DNA of 64,000 bases from Pseudomonadota bacterium (GTDB taxonomy: Bacteria; Pseudomonadota; Alphaproteobacteria; Rhizobiales; Xanthobacteraceae): the NCBI GenBank assembly GCA_018240595.1, contig JAFEFL010000070.1, forward strand, positions 62,001 through 126,000, in the 5' to 3' direction. The translations under genes and the position numbers were made by a program. The notes beneath the pieces were generated by a model. The model was not told the origin of the DNA. It was given only the letters and a program-made list of their open reading frames with translations, and searched no databases. Every line of letters starts with the position of its first letter. Within the stretch, counting starts at the first letter, position 1. Shown here one piece after another: positions 43,522 to 52,026 of the stretch.

Positions 43522-44268
43522 ATGAGCAAGCGCCGGCTCTGCATTCTCGGGGGCTGCGGCGGCATCGGCCGCAGTCTGGTCACCGGGGCGCTCGTCCGCG
43601 GCTACGACGTCGCGGTGATGGACCTGAAGGCGGCGCTGGAGAAGCATCCGGCGCCGCCATCCACCGTCGCAATCGAGGTCGATGCGGGCGACGACGCCTC
43701 GGTCGCTCGTGCCTTCTCGGCGGTCGCGTCGCGCTTCGGCGCGCTCGACGGCTTTGTCAACGCCGCCGGCTTTCTGATCGAGAAGCACTCGCTGGCCGAC
43801 ACATCGACCCAGGAATTCGACGTCACGATCACCGGCAACGTGCGCTCGACCTTCCTCGCCTGCAAGGCAGCTATCGCCCTGTTGGAAAAGGGTGAAGCGC
43901 CGAGTCTCGTGAACATAACCTCGGGGCTCGGGGCCTATATACGCCCGCACTACGGCGCCTACGCGGCGTCGAAGGCGGCGATGATCGCGCTGACAAAGAC
44001 GCTAGCGCTGGAGCATGCGCCGCGCGTGCGCGTCAACGCGGTCGGCCCCGGCCCTGTCGACACCGCCTTCCTCCGCGGCGGCACCGGCCGCTCCGACGAG
44101 AATGCCGCGCCGACAATCGATATCGATGCCTTCGGCGCGGTCATACCGCTCAAGCGCATCGCCGTCCCGGACGACATCGTCGGGCCGGTGATGTTTCTGC
44201 TCGGCGACGACAGCCGTTTCATGACCGGCCAGACCTTGTGGGTGAACGGCGGCGCCTATATGCCGTGA
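43522..44268 (+). CDS. SDR family NAD(P)-dependent oxidoreductase
   Basis: A 248-residue short-chain dehydrogenase with the N-terminal ILGGCGGIG, NAAG motif, catalytic Ser (NITSG) and YAASK. The glycine-rich motif has Cys where Ala/Ser is usual, which is tolerated. It is the last gene of the Liv transporter operon and probably oxidises an alcohol or dihydrodiol derived from the imported compound. It faces the ABC permease gene at 44284. Confidence 0.9.
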   Translation: MSKRRLCILGGCGGIGRSLVTGALVRGYDVAVMDLKAALEKHPAPPSTVAIEVDAGDDASVARAFSAVASRFGALDGFVNAAGFLIEKHSLADTSTQEFDVTITGNVRSTFLACKAAIALLEKGEAPSLVNITSGLGAYIRPHYGAYAASKAAMIALTKTLALEHAPRVRVNAVGPGPVDTAFLRGGTGRSDENAAPTIDIDAFGAVIPLKRIAVPDDIVGPVMFLLGDDSRFMTGQTLWVNGGAYMP

Positions 44269-44283
44269 CCGTCCACGCCTCGC

Positions 44284-45018
44284 TTAGGACGCTCGGTGAT
44301 GCAGGCGATGGTCGAGCCAGAGCAGGAAGGCGCTCGCCGACACGGCGACAATGGCAAGCAGCACGATCGACGCCATGATGGTGGCGACATCGTGGACGCC
44401 GATCGCCGACATGAGCACGTAACCGACGCCGCGCTGCGAGGCGAACATCTCGCCGATCAGCACGCCGAGCAGCGTGACCGAGAATCCGATGCGCAGGCCC
44501 GAGACGATCTCCGGCAGCGCGCCCGGGACGACGATCGTTGTCAGCGTCTGCCACCGGGACAGGCGCAGAACGCGCCCGGTCTTGAGGTGGACGTTCGGCA
44601 GATTGCGCACCGCGTTCATGGCGAAGATCGCGACAGGAATGATGCCGTGGATCGTGCCGAAGGCGACCTTGGCCGGCAGCCCGAGCCCGAAGACCAGCAG
44701 AATGACCGGATAGAGCGTAACCTTCGGCAGACTGTAAACCGAGATCATGATCGGTTCGGCCACCTCGGCGCTCGTGCGATTGAGGCCTAAAGAAAGGCCA
44801 AGCGCCAGGCCGCCGCCCACCGCCAGCAGCAACGCGTAGGCGAAGGCCTTGGCGGTCTCGGCGACGTGCGGCCAGTAGACCGGGCTCAACGCCATGCTCC
44901 AGGCCTTGGCCACGCTCTCCACCGGGGACGTCAGCGCAAACGGCGCCGCGAGATGCATCGCCTCCCAGAAAACGAATCCCACCACGATCAGCAGAACGAA
45001 ATCGAGCGCGCGTTTCAT
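44284..45018 (-). CDS. ABC transporter permease, NitT/TauT type
   Basis: A 244-residue inner-membrane permease with five or six hydrophobic segments and EAA-type loop VLRLSRWQTLTTIVVPGAL. It is the last gene of a four-gene operon (binding protein, ATPase, two permeases; 47537-44284) and starts one base after the stop of the other permease. A heterodimeric channel is therefore likely. Confidence 0.92.
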   Translation of the reverse strand: MKRALDFVLLIVVGFVFWEAMHLAAPFALTSPVESVAKAWSMALSPVYWPHVAETAKAFAYALLLAVGGGLALGLSLGLNRTSAEVAEPIMISVYSLPKVTLYPVILLVFGLGLPAKVAFGTIHGIIPVAIFAMNAVRNLPNVHLKTGRVLRLSRWQTLTTIVVPGALPEIVSGLRIGFSVTLLGVLIGEMFASQRGVGYVLMSAIGVHDVATIMASIVLLAIVAVSASAFLLWLDHRLHHRAS

Positions 45019-45019
45019 C

Positions 45020-45769
45020 TCAGCGTCCCCACCGGCGCAGCAGGCGCCGCTCGATCGTATGGAACACGGCGTTGACCGCGGTCACCAGCACGATCACGAA
45101 CAGCATCAGTCCATACATCGTGCCATTGTCGAAATTGTTGAAGGCGTACGAGATCGAGTAGCCGAGCCCGGACGTCGCCATGATGAACTCGGCGGCGATG
45201 ACGCCAATGAAGGCATAGGCGATGGCGAGCTTGAAGCCAGTGAAGAGAAAAGGGATCGCGCTCGGCAACTTGACGCGGAGCGCCGCCTCCACCGGACCCA
45301 TGCGGTAAGCCGAGGCGGTGCGCACGAGCGCGCGCGGGATACGGTCGAACGCCGTCAGCGTGGAGATGATCATGGCGACGATGCCGAACAGGACACCGAT
45401 CGCTACGATGGCGCCGCGGCCGAGCCCGAACAGGACGATGAACAGCGGATAGAAGGCGAAGAACGGCAGCGCGTAGTAGCTTGCCAGAAACGGATCGATG
45501 GCGCGGCGCAGACGTGGAAACGAATGGATGAACGCGCCAATGGCGAAGCCGCCGACGACCGACAGCAGCACGGCCAGCATCACGTTGGTCAGCGACTCCA
45601 GAATGTCGGCGTCGGCCTTGCGCGAGCTCAGGATGCCGAAAAGGTGGATCGCCATCTCGGATGGCGCAATCAGCACCAGCTTGCTAATCACGCCCGTCCG
45701 GCACAACACCTCGAGGGCGACGACAAAGCCGCCGACCACGAGCAGCCGCAGCATGCCGATGCGGCTCAT
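45020..45769 (-). CDS. ABC transporter permease, NitT/TauT type
   Basis: A 249-residue inner-membrane permease with EAA-type loop near TASAYRMGPVEAALRVKLP. Its ATG overlaps the ATPase stop (ATGA at 45766-45769). It is a distant paralog of its downstream neighbour; the pair resembles the arrangement at 22450-23987. Confidence 0.92.
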   Translation of the reverse strand: MSRIGMLRLLVVGGFVVALEVLCRTGVISKLVLIAPSEMAIHLFGILSSRKADADILESLTNVMLAVLLSVVGGFAIGAFIHSFPRLRRAIDPFLASYYALPFFAFYPLFIVLFGLGRGAIVAIGVLFGIVAMIISTLTAFDRIPRALVRTASAYRMGPVEAALRVKLPSAIPFLFTGFKLAIAYAFIGVIAAEFIMATSGLGYSISYAFNNFDNGTMYGLMLFVIVLVTAVNAVFHTIERRLLRRWGR

Positions 45770-46602
45770 CGGCCGCCGCCAAGTTGGACTGATTTGAGCG
45801 ACTCGTCACGCAGCACGGACCACAGCCTTGTGGTTATGTCACCGAAGGAATGCTCCGCTGCGATGCGCGAATCGCGCTCGCGCGGCCACCCGGTCTCCAC
45901 TTCCTCAATGATCCGGCCGGGACGCGCCGACATGATGCCAATTCGGTCGGACAGCATCGCGGCCTCATCGAGTGCGTGCGTGATCAGGAGCACGGTCGCG
46001 CCGGTCTCCCGCCAGACCTTGAGCAGTTCATCCCCCATGATCAGCCGCGTCTGTGCGTCGAGCGCACCGAATGGCTCGTCGAGCAGAATCATGCGCGGCT
46101 GCATTACCAGGGTCCGCGCGATGCAGACCCGCTGGCGCATGCCGCCGGAGAGTTGCGCCGGGTAGGATGTCGCGAAGTCGACAAGACCCATCAGCCGCAA
46201 CGCGTAATCGAGGCGCCGCGCGATTTCGGCCGGATCGACGCCAGCGCGCCTCAGACCGAATGTGATGTTGTCGGATACGGTGAGCCAGGCGAAGCAGGCA
46301 TCCTCCTGGAACACGACCCCGATGCCGTCCGGCACGCCGTCGAGCACCCTGCCCTCGAACTCGATGGTGCCAGTCGTCGGCCGCGACAGGCCGGCGAGCA
46401 CGTCGAGCAAGGTCGACTTGCCGCAGCCCGAAGGCCCGATCACGGAATAGAACTCGCCGCGCCGCAGCGACAGGTCAGTGGGCGCGAGCGCGCGGATCCC
46501 GGTGACTGGGTCGCCGTAGACGCGGGTCACCCCACGCACGGAGACGTGCACCGGCTGGACGCCGTCGCCGCGTGCGGCGACGGCCTGTTCGTGCACGGCC
46601 AT
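45766..46602 (-). CDS. ABC transporter ATP-binding protein, NitT/TauT family
   Basis: A 278-residue ATPase with Walker A GPSGCGKST, signature LSGGMRQRVCIA and Walker B MILLDEPFGALDAQ. I chose the ATG at 46602; a GTG at 46608 overlaps the binding-protein stop and is equally plausible. It links the binding protein gene upstream to two permease genes downstream. Confidence 0.93.
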   Translation of the reverse strand: MAVHEQAVAARGDGVQPVHVSVRGVTRVYGDPVTGIRALAPTDLSLRRGEFYSVIGPSGCGKSTLLDVLAGLSRPTTGTIEFEGRVLDGVPDGIGVVFQEDACFAWLTVSDNITFGLRRAGVDPAEIARRLDYALRLMGLVDFATSYPAQLSGGMRQRVCIARTLVMQPRMILLDEPFGALDAQTRLIMGDELLKVWRETGATVLLITHALDEAAMLSDRIGIMSARPGRIIEEVETGWPRERDSRIAAEHSFGDITTRLWSVLRDESLKSVQLGGGR

Positions 46603-46604
46603 GG

Positions 46605-47537
46605 TCACTTCAGGTAGCTCGTGTCGACGATCTTGCTCCAGTCGACCTTGCCGTCGACCTCTCCGACGATCTGAAGTCCCTTCACCATGTTATCCATGGC
46701 GTCGAACTCGAACTCGCCGTCACTCCAGTATTTGATGGCGATCAGGTTCTTGATCGAAGCGAGGATGATCTTTTCGTCAGCGTTGTAGCGCTTGGCGACG
46801 ATCTTTGCGGTCTCTTCCGGATTGGCATATACGAACTCGACCGCCTTCTTGCGCGCCTGCACCAGCTTGCGCAGCTTGTCGCCATTGGCCTTGGCGTATT
46901 CGGCGGTTGTGACACCCACCGACTGCATCATGTTCGGCAGTTCGTCCTTAATGAAGAAGACGGGCTTCATCTTGCCCTGCACCTTCGGCCAGATCGGGTC
47001 CATCACGGGCGCCGCGACCACCGCCTTCTGCTCGACCATGGTGAGGCCGGCGCCGATGCCGCCCGCCGCCACGGTCTGCATCTTGATATGATGCTTGTCG
47101 GCGATCATCGTCAGCAGCATGTCAGTGACAGACTTCGGCGAGGTGAAGGCGACCTTCTTGCCATCGAGGTCCTTGATGGATTTGATCTCACTGTCGGCGG
47201 TCGTCACCCACAGCTGCTCCCCCGCGGTGCGCACACCGGCGTGGATAATCTTCAGGTCGATGCCCTGCTTCATCGCCGCGATTGCGGCCGAAAGGGCCAC
47301 CTCACCGTAAGGCAGGCTCGAGGCCATGACGTTGCGCATGGTCGTCCCGCCGCCGGCCGAGGTGATCACGCCGTCAATGTCGAGACCGGCTTCCTTGTAG
47401 AAGCCTTTGTCGATCGCAACCGCATACGGCGCGCCGTATAACAGCACGCCCCAATGCGTGACGGTGACCTGCTCAGCACCCGCGGCCGGAGCCCACAGAG
47501 CGATGACAAGCAGAAGAATTCTGTACACAATAGACAT
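46605..47537 (-). CDS. ABC transporter substrate-binding protein, NMT1/SsuA type
   Basis: A 310-residue periplasmic binding protein with a short Sec signal (MSIVYRILLLVIALWAPA, cleavage near AGAEQ). GVLLYGAPYAVAIDKGFYKE and GKKVAFTSPKSVTD are family-like. The ATG at 47537 follows GGGAGGA; the long upstream extension to 47756 has none. It heads the transporter operon and is divergent from the PEP-mutase-family gene at 47739, so the two probably share regulation. Confidence 0.93.
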   Translation of the reverse strand: MSIVYRILLLVIALWAPAAGAEQVTVTHWGVLLYGAPYAVAIDKGFYKEAGLDIDGVITSAGGGTTMRNVMASSLPYGEVALSAAIAAMKQGIDLKIIHAGVRTAGEQLWVTTADSEIKSIKDLDGKKVAFTSPKSVTDMLLTMIADKHHIKMQTVAAGGIGAGLTMVEQKAVVAAPVMDPIWPKVQGKMKPVFFIKDELPNMMQSVGVTTAEYAKANGDKLRKLVQARKKAVEFVYANPEETAKIVAKRYNADEKIILASIKNLIAIKYWSDGEFEFDAMDNMVKGLQIVGEVDGKVDWSKIVDTSYLK

Positions 47538-47738
47538 CCGAGTCCTCCCTTTTTCGCGGCCGCGATACGATTTTCTTTTGTATTTCAGGCAAGCCGCGCA
47601 ATCATAATGAATACAGTTTCTCCCGGTGTCCATCGGGAAATGCTCGCCCGCGCAGGACAAAACTACGTCTCTGCGTAGCGGGACGCCGCTCGGTTGAGCG
47701 CACAAGAACCGCGCGATACAACAAAAGAGAGAACACAC

Positions 47739-48608
47739 ATGAGCAAACAAGCGCAAAAGTTGCGTTCACTTCTTGATACCAATTCGATCATCCGCATGCC
47801 CTGCGCCTGGGACTCTCTTTCCGCGCGGTTGATTTCGCAGGCGGGCTTCCCGCTGACCTTGATGAGCGGCTTTGCAGTGTCCGGCGCCAAGCTCGCCATG
47901 CCGGATACAGGCTTGATCTCGTTCGCCGAGATGGTCGACCAGTTGCGCCTGATGTGCCAGGCCGCGCCCGACCTGCTGGTCATCGGCGACGGCGACACGG
48001 GCTACGGCAACGCACTGAACGCGCAGCGCACGGTGAGCGAATATGCGCGCGCCGGCGCCGCTGCCATAATGATCGAAGATCAGGTTTCGCCCAAGCGCTG
48101 CGGCCATACCAAAGGCAAGCAGGTCGTCTCGACAGGCGAGGCGCGCATGCGCATTCGCGCTGCGGTCGACGCCGCGCACGAAGGCGACACCGACATCCTG
48201 ATCATGGCCCGCACAGACGCGCGAGCGGTTCATGGCTTTGACGACGCCATGGAGCGATGCCGCATCTTCGCCGAGGAAGGCGCCGATATTCTGTTCCTAG
48301 AAGCGCCGGAGTCGATCGAGGAAATGCGCTCTTTCTGCGCCGCTTTCGACAAGCCGGCGATGGCCAACATGGTCGGCGGCGGCAAGACGCCGATCCTGCC
48401 CGCAGAGGAACTCGAGAAGATCGGGTACCGGATCGCCGCTTATCCGCTCGTCGCCTTCAGCGCCGCGATCGCAGCGACGCGGGCCGCCTTGGAGGCGCTC
48501 AAGACCAGCAGCGCGGAGAAGGTGCCGCAAGTTACATTCGATGAGTTGAAGACCCTGGTCGGTTTCGATGACTATTATGCGCGCGAACAGGCCTACCGCG
48601 CCGAATAG
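47739..48608 (+). CDS. Isocitrate lyase/PEP mutase family enzyme
   Basis: A 289-residue enzyme with GDGDTGYG (metal site) and the active-site loop VSPKRCGHTKG. The KRCGH form is that of methylisocitrate lyase and 2,3-dimethylmalate lyase, enzymes that split substituted malates. The ATG at 47739 follows AGAGAG. It is a paralog of 34825. Divergent from the binding-protein gene at 47537, it faces an SDR gene four bases downstream. Confidence 0.88.
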   Translation: MSKQAQKLRSLLDTNSIIRMPCAWDSLSARLISQAGFPLTLMSGFAVSGAKLAMPDTGLISFAEMVDQLRLMCQAAPDLLVIGDGDTGYGNALNAQRTVSEYARAGAAAIMIEDQVSPKRCGHTKGKQVVSTGEARMRIRAAVDAAHEGDTDILIMARTDARAVHGFDDAMERCRIFAEEGADILFLEAPESIEEMRSFCAAFDKPAMANMVGGGKTPILPAEELEKIGYRIAAYPLVAFSAAIAATRAALEALKTSSAEKVPQVTFDELKTLVGFDDYYAREQAYRAE

Positions 48609-48611
48609 GCC

Positions 48612-49361
48612 TCAGATCCCGACGACGGAAGCCCCGCCGTTGGGGCTGACCGTCTGCCCGGTCATCATCGCCGCCTCGGGGCCGACGAGCCACGCGACCG
48701 CGTAGGCGATCTCGCGCGGCTCGGCGAGCCGGCCGAGCGGCACGGTTCGGGCACGCTTCGCCAGTTCGTCGGTGCCGATGCTGTCTCTGGTCAGTGGCGT
48801 CGCGACGAGGCCAGGTGCGACGGCGTTCACGGTGATATCGCATGGCGCGAGCTCGCGCGCCCACGCCTTTGTGAGACCGAGCAAGGCGCTCTTCGCCGCC
48901 ACGTAGTGGCTCATGCCATCGAAGCCTGTCATTGCAAAGTTCGACGAGATGTTGACGATACGGCCAGAACGACGAGCCTTCATGCCGGGCACGACCGCCT
49001 GCGCGAAGAAGAACGCGCCCTTCACGTGTGTGCCGAACATGGCATCGAAGTCGGCCTCATCGATCGCTTCGATGGGGCGTGAATAGCCGCTGATGCCGGC
49101 ATTGTTGACCAGAATATCGATACGGCCCGTGCGCGCCAGCAAGTCCGCGACCGCGGCCTTCACATCGGCGACGTTACGATTATCGGCACGCAGCGGGATG
49201 AAGCCGCCGTCCGCTGCGGCCAACGCGGCCTCGTTCACGTCGGTGAGGGCCACCTGGGCGCCCCGCGCTGCCAGTTCGGCGGCGATCGCAGCGCCCAACC
49301 CGGAAGCACCGCCGGTGACCAGCGCAACTTGCCCTTGGAGTGGCTGTGACGCACTGCTCAT
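48612..49361 (-). CDS. SDR family NAD(P)-dependent oxidoreductase
   Basis: A 249-residue short-chain dehydrogenase: TGGASGLG at the N-terminus, NNAG, Ser in ISSNF and catalytic YVAAK. The ATG at 49361 is chosen over a frame continuing to 49448. It lies 20 bases after the PuuE-like deacetylase gene on the same strand and would oxidise or reduce a hydroxy/keto intermediate of that module. Confidence 0.9.
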   Translation of the reverse strand: MSSASQPLQGQVALVTGGASGLGAAIAAELAARGAQVALTDVNEAALAAADGGFIPLRADNRNVADVKAAVADLLARTGRIDILVNNAGISGYSRPIEAIDEADFDAMFGTHVKGAFFFAQAVVPGMKARRSGRIVNISSNFAMTGFDGMSHYVAAKSALLGLTKAWARELAPCDITVNAVAPGLVATPLTRDSIGTDELAKRARTVPLGRLAEPREIAYAVAWLVGPEAAMMTGQTVSPNGGASVVGI

Positions 49362-49381
49362 TCCAGCGGCTCCATCCTCCG

Positions 49382-50287
49382 TCAGCCGATGTGGTCCTTG
49401 TGGTGCTGCATATACCAGTCCGCAATCTCCTCGCGGGTGGCAAACCACACGTCGTCGAACTGTTTGGCGTAGGCGATGAAGTCGCGCAGCGCGCGGATTC
49501 GGAACGGCTGTCCAATGACGTGCGGATGCAGACCGATGTTCATCATACGGCCGCTCTTCTCGCCTTCACGATAGAGCCAATCGAACTGCTCCTTGAACAC
49601 CTTGAAAGCATCGTCGACGGTCAGACCCTGGCGCATGAATACCGTAAAATCGTTCACTTCCGAGGTGTAAGGTATCGACACCATCGGCTTGCCGGACTTC
49701 GTTTCGACCATATAAGGCTGATCGTCATTCAATAAATCGGTGACGAAGACCAGCCCCTCTTCGGCAATAATGTCGATCGTGTTCAGCGTCGAGCGCAGCG
49801 AGCAGGACAGCCAGCCCTTCGCCGCCTTGCCGCAGACATCCTTGTAGACCTTGAGCGACTTGCGGATGACCTCGCGCTCGCCGGCCTCGTCGAACATGTA
49901 GTCGGTGAGCAATTCCGTCTGCACGTAGTTGTGGGCAACGATCTCCCAGCCGCGCTCGAGCGCGGCATCGATCACCTCGCGGCGCTCGAGCGCCATCTTG
50001 GCGTTCATGGTGGAGGTTGAGCGGATCTTGAACTCATCGAAAATGTCGAACATACGCCAGACGCCGACGCGCTGGCCGTACTCCCGCCACGTAAAGTTCG
50101 GGTTGTCGTAGACATTGCCGGGCAGGTCGCCGCCGACGATGCCGGGACCGCCCGGATAATACGGCTTGTTGGTTTCCTTGACCGGATCCCAGTATTCGAA
50201 GTTTGTCGTGATCATCAGCGCCAGGCGCTTGCCATTCGGCCAACGAAGCGGCTTGCGGAGAGGCATGGGCACGAACGGATAGCGCAT
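49382..50287 (-). CDS. Polysaccharide deacetylase-fold hydrolase, PuuE/allantoinase-like
   Basis: A 301-residue protein with the features of PuuE-type cofactor-independent allantoinases and related amidohydrolases of the NodB fold: YGQRVGVWRMFDIF, GWEIVAHNY and the C-terminal LHPHVIGQPFRIRAL. The usual metal-binding HxxxH of NodB deacetylases is degenerate, as in PuuE. It would hydrolyse a cyclic or linear amide, a useful step for N-heterocycle breakdown. The ATG at 50287 is eight bases after GGGAGAA. Two TGTATACA-type sites lie upstream. Confidence 0.83.
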   Translation of the reverse strand: MRYPFVPMPLRKPLRWPNGKRLALMITTNFEYWDPVKETNKPYYPGGPGIVGGDLPGNVYDNPNFTWREYGQRVGVWRMFDIFDEFKIRSTSTMNAKMALERREVIDAALERGWEIVAHNYVQTELLTDYMFDEAGEREVIRKSLKVYKDVCGKAAKGWLSCSLRSTLNTIDIIAEEGLVFVTDLLNDDQPYMVETKSGKPMVSIPYTSEVNDFTVFMRQGLTVDDAFKVFKEQFDWLYREGEKSGRMMNIGLHPHVIGQPFRIRALRDFIAYAKQFDDVWFATREEIADWYMQHHKDHIG

Positions 50288-50356
50288 CAGAGATTCTCCC
50301 GTGTCGGGCTTTGGGCCCGGCTGTTGCTGGAAAACATTAACAAAGTCAGTAATTTC

Positions 50357-50364
50357 TGTATACG
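50357..50364. promoter_or_regulatory. TGTATACG site upstream of the deacetylase gene
   Basis: TGTATACG at 50357-50364 contains the palindrome GTATAC 70 bases before the deacetylase start. It agrees in core with the sites at 50430, 54080 and 54223 and with the published FadR-subfamily GntR half-site GTm-kAC. Confidence 0.45.
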
Positions 50365-50429
50365 ATTTTGCCCTGTCAGCATTGCTGACGACCGGTTAAC
50401 GGTTAAATTTGCTGAGTTGGGGCTGACGA

Positions 50430-50439
50430 CTGTATACAG
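50430..50439. promoter_or_regulatory. CTGTATACAG palindrome upstream of the deacetylase gene
   Basis: A perfect 10-bp palindrome about 140 bases before the deacetylase start and 72 bases from the similar site at 50357. Its spacing from that site (about seven helical turns) would allow looping by a dimeric regulator such as the GntR/FCD protein encoded at 51319. Confidence 0.55.
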
Positions 50440-50483
50440 GCGGCCATCGCATTTTTGCTGCCCTCGTCATGAGCACATCGCGT

Positions 50484-51260
50484 TCACAGGCACGACTGTC
50501 CCCCGTCCACCTGCAAGGTCGTGCCGGTGATGTAGGACGCATCGGCGCTGCCAAGGAAAAACACGGCGGCGGCAACCTCGTCGGGTTGCCCGAGACGCGC
50601 CATGGGAATGTGCGGCAGTCCGGCGGCAAGCCCTTGTTCGCGCGTCATTGCCGTGCCGTCGCCGGACAGAGGGCGCCACATCGGCGTATCGACCGCACCA
50701 GGCAGCACGGCGTTGCAGCGCACCCCTGTCCGATCGCGCGCGCATTGCAAGGCGACGCTGCGCGTCAGGCTGACGAGCGCTGCTTTGCTCGCGGCATAAG
50801 CCGGCGCGCCCGGCATGGCCACCTCGGCGGCGCGCGAAGCCACGTTGACGATCGCGCCCTGCCCGGCCGCGAGCCGCGGCAGCATCAAGCGTATGCCTTT
50901 CCATGCGCCCTCGAAATTGACTTCCAGGATGCGCCGGACATGGTCGGCATTCGCATGGGCGACATCGACGTCCCGGCCCGACTGGGTCACTGCGGCGCAA
51001 TTGACCAGGAGATCGAGACGTCCACCGCGCGCGTCGACGCGCACCGCTGCCGCTTGCCAGTGCTCTTCGACCGTCACGTCGAGCCGAATGAACTCAGCCC
51101 CGCCGCCCAGCGCCTGTGCCTTGCCGGCGCCGCCGGCGTCGCGATCCGCCATCAGGACATGACCGCCCTCTGCGATCACCCGCCGGGCGCAGGCGAGCCC
51201 GATCCCGGACGCGGCGCCGGTGATGAGTGCCAACCGACCCTCGAAGCGCCTAGCGTCCAC
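50484..51260 (-). CDS. SDR family NAD(P)-dependent oxidoreductase
   Basis: A 258-residue short-chain dehydrogenase with TGAASGIG, catalytic Ser in VASRAA and YAASK; the NNAG motif reads NCAA. The start is a GTG at 51260 with AAGGAAA upstream; frames to 51338 overlap the divergent regulator and are rejected. It is divergent from the GntR/FCD regulator at 51319, whose binding sites may control it. Confidence 0.88.
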   Translation of the reverse strand: MDARRFEGRLALITGAASGIGLACARRVIAEGGHVLMADRDAGGAGKAQALGGGAEFIRLDVTVEEHWQAAAVRVDARGGRLDLLVNCAAVTQSGRDVDVAHANADHVRRILEVNFEGAWKGIRLMLPRLAAGQGAIVNVASRAAEVAMPGAPAYAASKAALVSLTRSVALQCARDRTGVRCNAVLPGAVDTPMWRPLSGDGTAMTREQGLAAGLPHIPMARLGQPDEVAAAVFFLGSADASYITGTTLQVDGGQSCL

Positions 51261-51318
51261 TTGCAATTTCCTTCGCGGTGCGGATGTTAGCGTCCCACCA
51301 AGCCCTGGACCTGACGGC

Positions 51319-52026
51319 ATGAACAAACGAACTGTCATCGATACGGGAGACGCCCGCCCGGTCGACCGCGCTTATGAGGGCATCCGCCGGCGCATCCTGG
51401 AGGGCGCGCTGCGTCCCGGCGACCATTTGGGCGAAGAACAACTCGCCGAATTCACGGGCACCAGCCGAACGCCAGTTCGCGAAGCGCTGCGGCGCCTCGC
51501 CGGCGAGGGCCTTGTCATCATCGGCAGCAACGGGCGCAGCTATGTCACCGAATTCGATCCGGTCGAGGTCGAGGCAGTCTTCGAAATTCGCGCGCGGCTG
51601 GAAAGCTACGCCGCCGAACTCGCCTGCGAGCGCATCACCGAGCAGGACCTCAATCGGCTCGCAAAGATCGCAGACGAGATCGACAAGCTCGGGCCGGAGG
51701 CTTCCGCCAAAAGCGTGCCGCAATTCCTCGAACTCAACGCGGCTTTCCATCAGATCATCCTCGAGGCCGCGGGCTCGCGCCAGCTTTCGATCGCCCTGTC
51801 TTCGGCGGCTGCCATCCCGCTCGCTCTGCTCAAGCACTACGTGTGGGCGGCTCAAGTCAACCTCACACGATCGAACGAGCAGCATCGCCAGATTCTTGCG
51901 GCGCTCAGGGCGCGCAACCCGTTCTGGGCCGGACCGCTGATGACGGCGCACATCAATTCGACGAGGCCGCCGCGGACAAAACAAAACACCATGATCCCCG
52001 AAACCCCGTCGCGTCCTGTCACGTGA
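51319..52026 (+). CDS. GntR family transcriptional regulator with FCD domain (FadR subfamily)
   Basis: A 235-residue regulator. The helix-turn-helix (EEQLAEFTGTSRTPVREALR) is followed by an all-helical FCD effector domain with the usual metal-binding histidines in AAFHQIIL, EQHRQIL and TAHI. It probably senses a carboxylic acid. It is divergent from the SDR gene and lies between two regions carrying TGTATACA sites, which fit the FadR-subfamily operator consensus. Its last eight bases overlap the convergent monooxygenase gene. Confidence 0.92.
   Translation: MNKRTVIDTGDARPVDRAYEGIRRRILEGALRPGDHLGEEQLAEFTGTSRTPVREALRRLAGEGLVIIGSNGRSYVTEFDPVEVEAVFEIRARLESYAAELACERITEQDLNRLAKIADEIDKLGPEASAKSVPQFLELNAAFHQIILEAAGSRQLSIALSSAAAIPLALLKHYVWAAQVNLTRSNEQHRQILAALRARNPFWAGPLMTAHINSTRPPRTKQNTMIPETPSRPVT

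Noticed and set aside
47663..47678. Inverted repeat CTACG-N6-CGTAG upstream of the 47739 gene
   Set aside because: Arms of five bases are expected by chance in a region of this size and there is no second copy.
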